DNA of 30,168 bases from an uncultured Bacteroidales bacterium. GTDB taxonomy: Bacteria > Bacteroidota > Bacteroidia > Bacteroidales > P3. The DNA lies in NCBI GenBank assembly GCA_937876865.1, contig CALEFF010000009.1:1-30168 (forward strand), read 5' to 3'. Below the pieces are notes generated by a model, which saw nothing but the letters and a program-made list of their open reading frames with translations, did no database searches and was not told the DNA's origin. Positions 1 to 6,117 of this stretch are shown here, in pieces (within the stretch, counting starts at the first letter, position 1; each line of letters starts with the position of its first letter). A program made the position numbers and the translations under genes.

Positions 1-47
1 GAGACAAAATAGCCAAAGAATTTTATTCTCAAATAAGTAATTTATGA
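1..47 (+). CDS. 3' end of an unidentified upstream gene
   Basis: The reading frame beginning at base 3 gives DKIAKEFYSQISNL and then a TGA at 45-47. The last bases overlap the ATG of wecB (ATGA arrangement), which is the usual sign of translational coupling, so this is probably the C-terminus of the preceding gene in the same operon. Only 14 residues are visible. They do not allow a family assignment; a glycosyltransferase or other surface-polysaccharide gene would fit the wecB neighbourhood, but that is a guess. Confidence 0.5.
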   Translation, partial: DKIAKEFYSQISNL

Positions 48-1159
48 AAATAATAACAATAATAGGTGCAAGGCCACAAATAATCAAAGCCTCTGCAATA
101 AGTAGGACAATAAAAAAATATTTTTCAGATAAAATAGAAGAAATAATCCTACACACAGGACAACACTATGATGAAAATATGTCTGAAATATTTTTTAGAG
201 AATTGGAAATTCCTACACCAAAATATCAACTCTCGGTAGGAAGCGGAAAACACGGCGAACAAACCGCTAAAATGATAGAGAAGATAGAACAAGTCCTTGA
301 AGAAGAAAAGCCAGATGCAATAATAGTATACGGCGACACTAATTCCACACTTGCAGGAGCTATTGCAGCCTCAAAAATTCACGTTCCAATCATACATATC
401 GAAGCAGGATTACGTTCATTTGACAAAGCAATGCCCGAAGAGATAAACAGAATACTCTGCGATCATTGTTCCACACTCCTATTCTCGCCAACAATTCACG
501 GATACAACAATCTATTAAAAGAAGGCTTTTCAGCAGAAATAAACAACAAACCAACAGCTGACAAACCTAATATATTTCACTGTGGAGACATAATGTACGA
601 CAACACATTGTACTTCTCGCAAAAATTAGAAGACACGAAATCGGAATATGGTAATAATTTTATTCTTTGCACCATACACCGCAACACAAATACCGATGAC
701 AAAGAACGCTTAAAAAATATTTTTGATGCACTACTTACTCTTTCAAAAGATAGAAAGATTGTTTTACCTATGCACCCTCGTACAAAAAAAATGCTACCAC
801 AAATGTTAAGTGAAGAATATGTAGAAACAATATATTCAAACCCTAAAATAAAAATAATAGAACCCGTTTCATTCTTAGAAATGATAAAACTTGAAAGCTC
901 TGCCGAAATAATCCTAACCGATTCTGGCGGAGTACAAAAAGAAGCCTTTTTCTTAAAAAAACCTTGTGTAATTCTACGTTCAACAACCGAATGGAAAGAA
1001 ATAGTAGAAGAAGGAAATGCTGCAATATGTGACGCTAACTATTCTCTAATACTTGAAAAGACAAAACACTTCTTAGAGAATCCACCAACATCTTATCCTC
1101 CTATTTTTGGAGATGGACAAGCAGCTAAATTTATTTGTGAACAAATTTTAAAAATCTAA
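44..1159 (+). CDS. wecB: UDP-N-acetylglucosamine 2-epimerase (non-hydrolysing)
   Basis: Cytosolic enzyme interconverting UDP-GlcNAc and UDP-ManNAc, the entry to ManNAc-containing surface polysaccharides. The 371-residue length is normal for the WecB/MnaA family. Visible family signatures are GARPQ (8-12), HTGQHYD (37-43), GDTNST (97-102), HIEAGLRS (118-125), PEEINR (131-136) and, near the C-terminus, the UDP-binding LTDSGGVQKEA segment. The usual HRxEN motif reads HRNTN here, a variant I associate with Bacteroidota homologues. It overlaps the upstream frame at ATGA and is followed 12 bp later by the prenyl synthase gene, so it is inside an operon. The sequence does not show which polysaccharide it serves. 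The family assignment is secure; hydrolysing (NeuC-type) relatives are less likely given these motifs. Confidence 0.93.
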   Translation: MKIITIIGARPQIIKASAISRTIKKYFSDKIEEIILHTGQHYDENMSEIFFRELEIPTPKYQLSVGSGKHGEQTAKMIEKIEQVLEEEKPDAIIVYGDTNSTLAGAIAASKIHVPIIHIEAGLRSFDKAMPEEINRILCDHCSTLLFSPTIHGYNNLLKEGFSAEINNKPTADKPNIFHCGDIMYDNTLYFSQKLEDTKSEYGNNFILCTIHRNTNTDDKERLKNIFDALLTLSKDRKIVLPMHPRTKKMLPQMLSEEYVETIYSNPKIKIIEPVSFLEMIKLESSAEIILTDSGGVQKEAFFLKKPCVILRSTTEWKEIVEEGNAAICDANYSLILEKTKHFLENPPTSYPPIFGDGQAAKFICEQILKI

Positions 1160-1171
1160 ACATAACAAACA

Positions 1172-2146
1172 ATGAACACATTAGAACAACTTCAACAAGA
1201 AGCAATAGCTTTATTTGAACAAGAATCTTTTTTAAACGAACCTTTAACTCTTTACGAACCGATAGAGTATGGAATGAAACAAGGCGGCAAAAGAGTTCGT
1301 CCTCTTTTAACCTTGATAGCAGCAGATATGTTTTCAGGTGATGTAAATAAAGCAAAATCAGCCGCAATAGCTGTTGAAATATTACATAACTTTACTTTAT
1401 TACACGATGACATAATGGATCAATCTCCACTTCGTAGAGGAAAAGAAACAGTCTATAAAAAATTCAACTCCAACAAAGCAATCCTTTCAGGAGATACAAT
1501 GTTTGCACTATCATACAAACATCTATTAAACTATGATAAAGAAATAATCAAAGATTTAGTAGAAATACTAACACAATCCTCAATAGAAGTTTGCGAAGGA
1601 CAAGCTTTCGATATGGAATTTGAAACAAGAAACAATGTAAAAATCGAGGAATATATAAATATGATTCGATTAAAAACAGGTGTTTTACTCTCTTGCGCAC
1701 TAAGATTAGGAGCTGTTACTGCTAATTGCTCAAAAGAAAATCTTGAATTTCTTAATGAATTTGCATTAAACATAGGAATAGCTTTCCAAATTCAAGACGA
1801 CATACTTGATTGTTGGAGTGATGTGGAGGTTTTTGGTAAAATAACAGGCAAAGACATTATTGACAACAAAAAAACATTCCTTTACCTAAAAGCACTTGAA
1901 ATAGGAAGTCAAAGACAACAAAACATTTTGCAAGAACTCTATTCTTCAAAAAACTTTGAGCCTGCACAAAAAGAACAAGTCGTTAAATCAATATACGAAG
2001 ACTTAAAAATAAAAGAATTAGCAGAAAAAGAAATGCTTCATTATCATAATTTAGCAATTCAATCGTTAGAAAAAATAGACATAGACAATCAAAGAAAAGA
2101 AAATCTTAGACGATTCTCTGAAAAACTTATAAATAGAAATAAATAA
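1172..2146 (+). CDS. Polyprenyl diphosphate synthase (trans, short-chain type likely)
   Basis: Condenses isopentenyl diphosphate onto allylic diphosphates in the cytosol to make the isoprenoid precursors of quinones and undecaprenyl carriers. The 324-residue protein has GGKRVRP (38-44), the first Asp-rich motif DDIMD (79-83) followed by LRRG, and the second Asp-rich motif DDILD (209-213). The first motif has no two-residue insertion, and there is Phe at position -5 from its first Asp. In characterised enzymes a bulky aromatic near this position shortens the product, so a C15-C20 product is plausible, but chain length cannot be settled by reading. It is called IspA-like or IspB-like in many annotations. 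It lies 12 bp after wecB and 8 bp before clpP on the same strand, so co-transcription is likely. Confidence 0.9.
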   Translation: MNTLEQLQQEAIALFEQESFLNEPLTLYEPIEYGMKQGGKRVRPLLTLIAADMFSGDVNKAKSAAIAVEILHNFTLLHDDIMDQSPLRRGKETVYKKFNSNKAILSGDTMFALSYKHLLNYDKEIIKDLVEILTQSSIEVCEGQAFDMEFETRNNVKIEEYINMIRLKTGVLLSCALRLGAVTANCSKENLEFLNEFALNIGIAFQIQDDILDCWSDVEVFGKITGKDIIDNKKTFLYLKALEIGSQRQQNILQELYSSKNFEPAQKEQVVKSIYEDLKIKELAEKEMLHYHNLAIQSLEKIDIDNQRKENLRRFSEKLINRNK

Positions 2147-2154
2147 TTAGCAAT

Positions 2155-2841
2155 ATGAATAATTTAGATAAAGAATTTAGACTTTACGCAATAAAGCATA
2201 GAGGAATTAGTAGCATAACTTTTGATAAATATAGCAAGGTTAGCAGTACTAAAAGTGCATATATAAACCCTACAATTGTAGAAGAAAGAAGATTAAACGT
2301 AGCTCAAATGGATGTTTTCTCACGTTTGATGATGGATAGAATAATTTTCTTGGGTACAGCAATAGATGATGATGTTGCAAACATAATTCAAGCTCAATTA
2401 TTATTCCTTGAAAGCGTTGATTCTACATCTGATATTCAAATCTACTTGAATACACCTGGTGGATACGTAAATGCAGGTCTTGGAATATACGATACAATGC
2501 AATATATCAAACCTGACGTTGCTACAATCTGCACAGGCTTAGCTGCTTCTATGGGTTCGGTGCTTTTATGTGCAGGACAAAAAGGAAAACGTACTGCATT
2601 AGAACACTCAAAAGTAATGATACATCAACCTCTCGGCGGAGCACAAGGACAAGCCTCAGACATAGAAATCGCAGCAAGAGAAATCCTTAAAACAAAAGAA
2701 GAATTATATTCAATAATCGCTAAACACACAGGCAAATCTATAAAGAAAATAGAAAAAGACGGCGATAGAGATTATTGGCTAACAGCAAAAGAAGCCTTAG
2801 ACTACGGAATAATTGATGAAATCTTAGTAAACAAAAAATAA
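2155..2841 (+). CDS. clpP: ATP-dependent Clp protease proteolytic subunit
   Basis: Serine peptidase that forms the double-heptamer chamber working with ClpX/ClpA-type unfoldases in cytosolic protein quality control. The catalytic triad is visible with canonical spacing: Ser132 in GLAASMGS, His157 in MIHQPLGG and Asp206 in DRDYW (25 and 49 residues apart, as in E. coli ClpP). The 228-residue protein has about 35 residues ahead of the usual mature N-terminus, typical of Bacteroidota ClpP. The gene starts 8 bp after the prenyl synthase stop and is followed by a strong terminator, so it is the last gene of this operon. clpX, often adjacent to clpP, is absent here. Confidence 0.97.
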   Translation: MNNLDKEFRLYAIKHRGISSITFDKYSKVSSTKSAYINPTIVEERRLNVAQMDVFSRLMMDRIIFLGTAIDDDVANIIQAQLLFLESVDSTSDIQIYLNTPGGYVNAGLGIYDTMQYIKPDVATICTGLAASMGSVLLCAGQKGKRTALEHSKVMIHQPLGGAQGQASDIEIAAREILKTKEELYSIIAKHTGKSIKKIEKDGDRDYWLTAKEALDYGIIDEILVNKK

Positions 2842-2862
2842 GACAAAAGAAAAACATTCTAA

Positions 2863-2900
2863 AAAACCGACATTTATCTCTTAAATGTCGGTTTTCTTTT
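2863..2900 (+). terminator. Rho-independent terminator after clpP
   Basis: A perfect 14-bp inverted repeat (AAAACCGACATTTA at 2863-2876, its complement at 2882-2895) with a 5-nt loop is followed by TTTT, C and TTTT. It starts 21 bp after the clpP stop and should end the wecB-clpP transcript. The flanking A and T runs make it potentially active in both directions. Confidence 0.9.
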
Positions 2901-2977
2901 ATTAAAAATGTAATATTTTCTGCAATCTTTCTAAAAAAGGCTTAATCCTTTGAAAAACAATACATAAAGCAAATCGT

Positions 2978-3059
2978 AATTCGTTAAAATGCAAGATTTG
3001 ACCATTTCTATTTCGCTAAAATGCAAGATTTAGCCATTTCTAATTCGCTAAAATGCAAC
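2978..3059 (+). repeat. 32-bp tandem repeat, 2.6 copies
   Basis: Copies at 2978-3009 and 3010-3041, with a partial third copy at 3042-3059, share the core TCGYTAAAATGCAAGATTT followed by RCCATTTCT. The two full copies differ at only a few positions. The array ends about 45 bp before the start codon of the next gene and just upstream of its probable -7 element. Placement suggests a repeated operator or recognition site for that gene, but this is inference. Confidence 0.8.
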
Positions 3060-3066
3060 AAATTCT

Positions 3067-3074
3067 TATATTTG
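3067..3074 (+). promoter_or_regulatory. Bacteroidetes-type -7 element for the 3105 gene
   Basis: TATATTTG fits the Bacteroidetes -7 consensus TAnnTTTG and sits about 30 bp before the ATG at 3105. No good TTTG is present at the -33 position; the repeat array occupies that place instead, which would suit activator or repressor control. Confidence 0.5.
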
Positions 3075-3104
3075 TATTTAACAAAATCAAAAAAATATTT
3101 AACC

Positions 3105-3659
3105 ATGGAACAAAAATTGAAACCATTAAATTGTAAATTGTCTGAATATGAAGGCTGGCTTGCGATGAGAGAATATTGGGACGATTATTCTGATGAATGG
3201 AACTCTTCAACAATAGAAGAAAAATTAGTGAATCTTGCAAATTTCGTGAAACAAGGTGGAGATTTGAATATAGTATTAAATGATTATACTGAAAATAGAG
3301 ATGCAATATACAGATATAGAATACAATTTTGTGTATTTAGATATATTGAGAGGTTAATATCTGGAAATTATTTTGCAAAAGGCAACCCTATAATTGAGCG
3401 TATAAAACGTCTTGAAAAAGCAGAACTTGTTTCTTTGTTAAAAGAAGAGTTATCTAGAAGCGTAAAAGAAGTAGAAGAATATGATGAAAAACAAATAATA
3501 AAATCTTATTGGCAAATTTCAGATGAATTTATCAATAAAGATGATATTCTTAATAAGATAGAACGTGAACATTGGAGAAACAATCCTAATGAAGGAGTAT
3601 CTTTTTACATGAATAAAGATAAAAAATGGGATAAAGGTTCTGATTATAGTATTTGGTAA
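3105..3659 (+). CDS. Hypothetical protein of the accessory island
   Basis: 184 residues if started at the ATG at 3105, beginning MEQKLKPLNCKLSEYEGW. An in-frame earlier ATG at 3021 lies inside the tandem repeat and upstream of the probable promoter, so I reject it. The protein is acidic to mixed-charge and probably soluble: no signal peptide and no membrane segment. It is rich in Trp and Tyr (for example MREYWDDYSDEWN near the N-terminus), with a helical, Lys/Glu-rich middle. I do not recognise the family. It ends 14 bp before the start of a PD-(D/E)XK-like gene, so the two are likely co-transcribed and may act together. Its position between a core-gene terminator and a toxin-antitoxin pair suggests horizontally acquired cargo. 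Confidence 0.7.
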   Translation: MEQKLKPLNCKLSEYEGWLAMREYWDDYSDEWNSSTIEEKLVNLANFVKQGGDLNIVLNDYTENRDAIYRYRIQFCVFRYIERLISGNYFAKGNPIIERIKRLEKAELVSLLKEELSRSVKEVEEYDEKQIIKSYWQISDEFINKDDILNKIEREHWRNNPNEGVSFYMNKDKKWDKGSDYSIW

Positions 3660-3673
3660 TAAATATAAACATT

Positions 3674-4219
3674 ATGGTAAGCAATAAACAATTAGGAGCA
3701 ATAGGAGAAACAGCAGTAATGTTAGAACTATTAAAAATGGGCTTTGATGTTATCAACATAAATAATTCATACAATAATTACCGAAAAGCAGACCTTATAT
3801 GTATGAACCCCAATAATGAGAAATCCGTAAAAATACAAGTTAAAACTGGAACAACAAATAACATTCTTACAGGCTTTGTATCAGAATTAGACGGAACAAT
3901 TCCTAAAATAGAAGAAAATATTATAGGACCTTGGGTATTTGTAAAAATAGACAAAGACAATTTGTCTAAATACGAATTTTATATCTTAACAAAAGAAGAA
4001 GTTTTAACACTTATAACAACAAGTAACAAATGGTATGTAACAGATTGGAATAGAACGTTAACATCTAAACCTATAGTTGGAATAAATGTTAATTGGCTCG
4101 AAGGAGAAGGTGAAGAAGAATCAAAAACTCACTTAACAAAACAACATAAAAAATATATCAACCCATTAGGTCATAATTCAAAAGACAACTGGGAGAAAAT
4201 AATAAATCTCTTACTCTAA
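3674..4219 (+). CDS. Putative PD-(D/E)XK nuclease-fold protein
   Basis: 181 residues from the ATG at 3674 (MVSNKQLGAIGETAV). A longer frame from a TTG at 3653 overlaps the previous gene and is less likely. The N-terminal half has the order expected of the PD-(D/E)XK fold: Glu12 in a GAIGE helix, Asp40 in KADL and the Gln55-x-Lys57 pair in KIQVKTG. This resembles small Holliday-junction-resolvase-like or DUF4365-like proteins. The C-terminal half has several Trp-containing strands and a Lys-rich tail and is not recognised. It forms a two-gene unit with the preceding unknown gene. A DNA-cleaving or defence role is possible, but neither catalysis nor target can be inferred from sequence alone. 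A non-catalytic nucleic-acid-binding protein of the same fold is an alternative. Confidence 0.6.
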   Translation: MVSNKQLGAIGETAVMLELLKMGFDVININNSYNNYRKADLICMNPNNEKSVKIQVKTGTTNNILTGFVSELDGTIPKIEENIIGPWVFVKIDKDNLSKYEFYILTKEEVLTLITTSNKWYVTDWNRTLTSKPIVGINVNWLEGEGEEESKTHLTKQHKKYINPLGHNSKDNWEKIINLLL

Positions 4220-4644
4220 GTACTCTTTTTATAAAAAATGTTTCTTATCTATTCTCATTCAGAGGTCTTTTAAAATCTTTTTAAGGCTTACAGAAAGGTT
4301 GTACTAAATTCTACAAGTCTTAATTTAAAATTCCCTTTTCTTTTTTAACTCCTCCTTTTTTAAAAATTTAAATTTGCTTTGTCTTGTAAATATATAATTT
4401 TTCGTGATATTTACAAAACATTTCTTTATTCCAACTCATTTTCCCTAAGAGAAAATCAATTACCTCTTAGAGAAAATGGATTTTCTCTTTGAAAAAATAA
4501 AATAAAGCTAAGAGTTATTTTTGTAATCTTTCGGTTTATGGAATTTAATCTTTGTAATAATTCTTTATTGTGTGATATTTGCCATACTAAGAATGAAGTA
4601 CGGATATTGATTTGAGGATTTTATAATACGAGACTTTAACTTGC
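4220..4644. other. Gene-free gap with several palindromes
   Basis: No convincing gene is present in these 425 bp between the nuclease-like gene (+) and the toxin (-). It contains an inverted repeat TTGTAAATAT (4384-4393) / ATATTTACAA (4407-4416) with a 13-nt loop. A second, AAGAGAAAATC (4447-4457) / GATTTTCTCTT (4479-4489), has an alternative near-perfect dyad at 4469-4488. Neither is followed by a clean T-run, so they are not textbook terminators. The right edge of the second one (4486-4503) recurs on the other strand at 24229-24246. Confidence 0.6.
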
Positions 4645-4920
4645 TTATTTATCTTTGTAATGTTGTCCTACTTGTACGACAAGTACAGTAACAATTTCAT
4701 CTTTTACACAATATATTAACCTATCTTTTTGATTTATTCTTCGAGACCAATATCCTGAATAATTGCCTACAAGCGCTTCTGGCTTGCCTGTACCTTCGTA
4801 AGGGTGGAGTTTTAATTCTTCAAACAAGTTATACACTTTTTTTATGCTTGCCTTATCACCTCTTTTTCCTAATGCGATAAGTTCTTTTTCTGCTTGAGGT
4901 GTTAATTCTATGCGATACAT
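4645..4920 (-). CDS. YoeB-family mRNA interferase toxin
   Basis: 91-residue toxin of a type II toxin-antitoxin pair. The family cleaves mRNA at the ribosomal A site when the antitoxin is degraded. The C-terminal half matches the YoeB/Txe pattern closely: GNYSGYWSRRINQKDRLIYCV, then a strand and a GQHYKDK ending equivalent to the usual RGHY. The ATG at 4920 overlaps the antitoxin stop as TAATG, which decides the start over an in-frame TTG at 4929. Core YoeB residues (an Arg pair in SRRIN, and the terminal His-Tyr) are present, so it looks intact. A lone RelE-type gene is excluded by the coupled partner. Confidence 0.9.
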   Translation of the reverse strand: MYRIELTPQAEKELIALGKRGDKASIKKVYNLFEELKLHPYEGTGKPEALVGNYSGYWSRRINQKDRLIYCVKDEIVTVLVVQVGQHYKDK

Positions 4921-5147
4921 TACAAGCAAAGCATTTGTTTTATTTCTTCAAGGCTGACTTCCCGTGCTAATCCTTGCTTTTCTTCTTCTATACTTTTTTG
5001 AAAATTTTGTAAGGCTTCTTTATTGTTATAGAAATCACTATCAAAATCTGAGGGAGTAGTAATTTTTGCACCTGCAGCTAACATCGCCTCTATCAGATGC
5101 TTCATTACATCGTCTTTTCCGTCATAATTTATTGTTATTGTTGCCAT
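4920..5147 (-). CDS. Cognate antitoxin of the YoeB-type toxin
   Basis: 75 residues, directly upstream of and overlapping the toxin gene by one base (TAATG). It has a short N-terminal strand (MATITINYDG), a helix, and a charged C-terminal tail (IEEEKQGLAREVSLEEIKQML) like the disordered toxin-wrapping tails of YefM/Phd- or RelB-like antitoxins. I cannot place it firmly in one antitoxin family. Antitoxins of this type usually repress their own promoter, and the ATAACGTTAT palindrome about 33 bp upstream is a candidate operator. The pair lies 70 bp downstream of queG on the same strand. Confidence 0.8.
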   Translation of the reverse strand: MATITINYDGKDDVMKHLIEAMLAAGAKITTPSDFDSDFYNNKEALQNFQKSIEEEKQGLAREVSLEEIKQMLCL

Positions 5148-5179
5148 AATGCGTTTTGTTTTTGTTATTTTCTTATTGT

Positions 5180-5189
5180 ATAACGTTAT
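5180..5189. promoter_or_regulatory. Candidate toxin-antitoxin operator palindrome
   Basis: ATAACGTTAT is a perfect 10-bp palindrome 33 bp upstream of the antitoxin start, in the 70-bp gap between queG and the antitoxin. Autoregulated toxin-antitoxin operons usually carry short palindromes here. No clear TAnnTTTG element is visible, so the promoter position is unresolved. Confidence 0.4.
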
Positions 5190-5217
5190 TTTGTCAAAAA
5201 AGTTGCACGTTTTATTT

Positions 5218-6117
5218 TCACACCTTTATATTTGCAAGAAGTTTCTCAAACTTTATTCTTTCCATTGCAGAGATTTTGCGGACTTTGTTAAAGTCTGTTT
5301 TTTCTATTTCTCCACTTTCTATCTTTGAAATCAAGGTTTTAATTTCTTGTGTGGGAGAAAACTCATTGTTTACTTTGATTGCTTTATTGTTTCTTATGCA
5401 GGCATTTACGCAAATATCACAACCATAAATATAATTATTTAATTTAATTTCCGAAGGTATAGAATCCTTATTTTCAATGGTTTGATAGGAAATACATTTA
5501 TTGCAATTAAGTCCAATTTCTTGGTCATTCAATGCTCCATTTGGACAAGAATCTATACATTTTCTGCAATTACCACACTGATTCCTAACTTCTTGCGTAT
5601 AATCACTTTCATAATTGCAAATAATTTCAGCAAGAAATACTTTATTTCCATATTTCTCCGATATGAAGCAAGTGTTTTTACCTATCCAACCAAGACCTGC
5701 TTTTACAGCCCAATGCTTTTCCATTACGGGTGCTGTATCTACGCATATTTTTGCTTGAATATCTGGAAATAAGGCTTTTAGTTCTTCTAATAAAGTATAG
5801 AGTTTGTTTTTTATTACTTTGTGATAATCAAGTCCTTGTGCGTATGAGGCAATTTTATATTTACCTTCATCTAATTCGTTTTCAGTATTATAGGATATAA
5901 CGAAGGAAAAAACTGTTTTTGCTCCTTCTAATAGTTCACAAGGATTGAATCGCCGAGAATGATATTTATTTAAATAATCCATATTGGCATTATAGCCTTT
6001 TTTTATCCATTTATCAAAATGCAATGAGCAGAGTTGCTCAGCTTTTGCAGCTCCGCAATCATTGAATCCCAAAGAGATAGCTTTTTGCTTTACTATTTCT
6101 AATGGTAAATACCTCAT
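5218..6117 (-). CDS. queG: Epoxyqueuosine reductase
   Basis: Cobalamin- and Fe-S-dependent enzyme for the last step of queuosine synthesis, reducing epoxyqueuosine in tRNA to queuosine. The 299 residues include the conserved CVDTAP with the likely catalytic Asp (Asp127), AGLGWIGKN (140-148), and two ferredoxin-type 4Fe-4S sites. The cysteines are 181, 184, 187 and 191 (CGNCRKCIDSC) and 205/208, 233, 236 and 240 (CNKC, then YGCDICVNAC). It is shorter than E. coli QueG because it lacks the C-terminal HEAT-like extension, as in many Bacteroidota. The ATG overlaps the dnaE stop as TAATG, so it is translationally coupled to dnaE. Confident assignment. Confidence 0.95.
   Translation of the reverse strand: MRYLPLEIVKQKAISLGFNDCGAAKAEQLCSLHFDKWIKKGYNANMDYLNKYHSRRFNPCELLEGAKTVFSFVISYNTENELDEGKYKIASYAQGLDYHKVIKNKLYTLLEELKALFPDIQAKICVDTAPVMEKHWAVKAGLGWIGKNTCFISEKYGNKVFLAEIICNYESDYTQEVRNQCGNCRKCIDSCPNGALNDQEIGLNCNKCISYQTIENKDSIPSEIKLNNYIYGCDICVNACIRNNKAIKVNNEFSPTQEIKTLISKIESGEIEKTDFNKVRKISAMERIKFEKLLANIKV

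Noticed and set aside
2978..3059. CRISPR array
   Set aside because: The units abut directly with no unique spacers, only 2.6 copies are present, and no cas genes are nearby.
3021..3104. Upstream ATG at 3021 as the start of the unknown island gene
   Set aside because: It lies inside the 32-bp tandem repeat and upstream of the TATATTTG promoter element; the extra 28 residues are just translated repeat. The ATG at 3105 is better placed.
3653..3673. TTG start at 3653 for the nuclease-like gene
   Set aside because: It overlaps the previous coding end and adds seven low-complexity residues; an ATG at 3674 directly precedes the conserved region.
5482..5772. Plus-strand 96-residue frame opposite queG
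   Set aside because: It is antisense to the well-supported queG and consists of hydrophobic low-complexity translation with no family match that I recognise.
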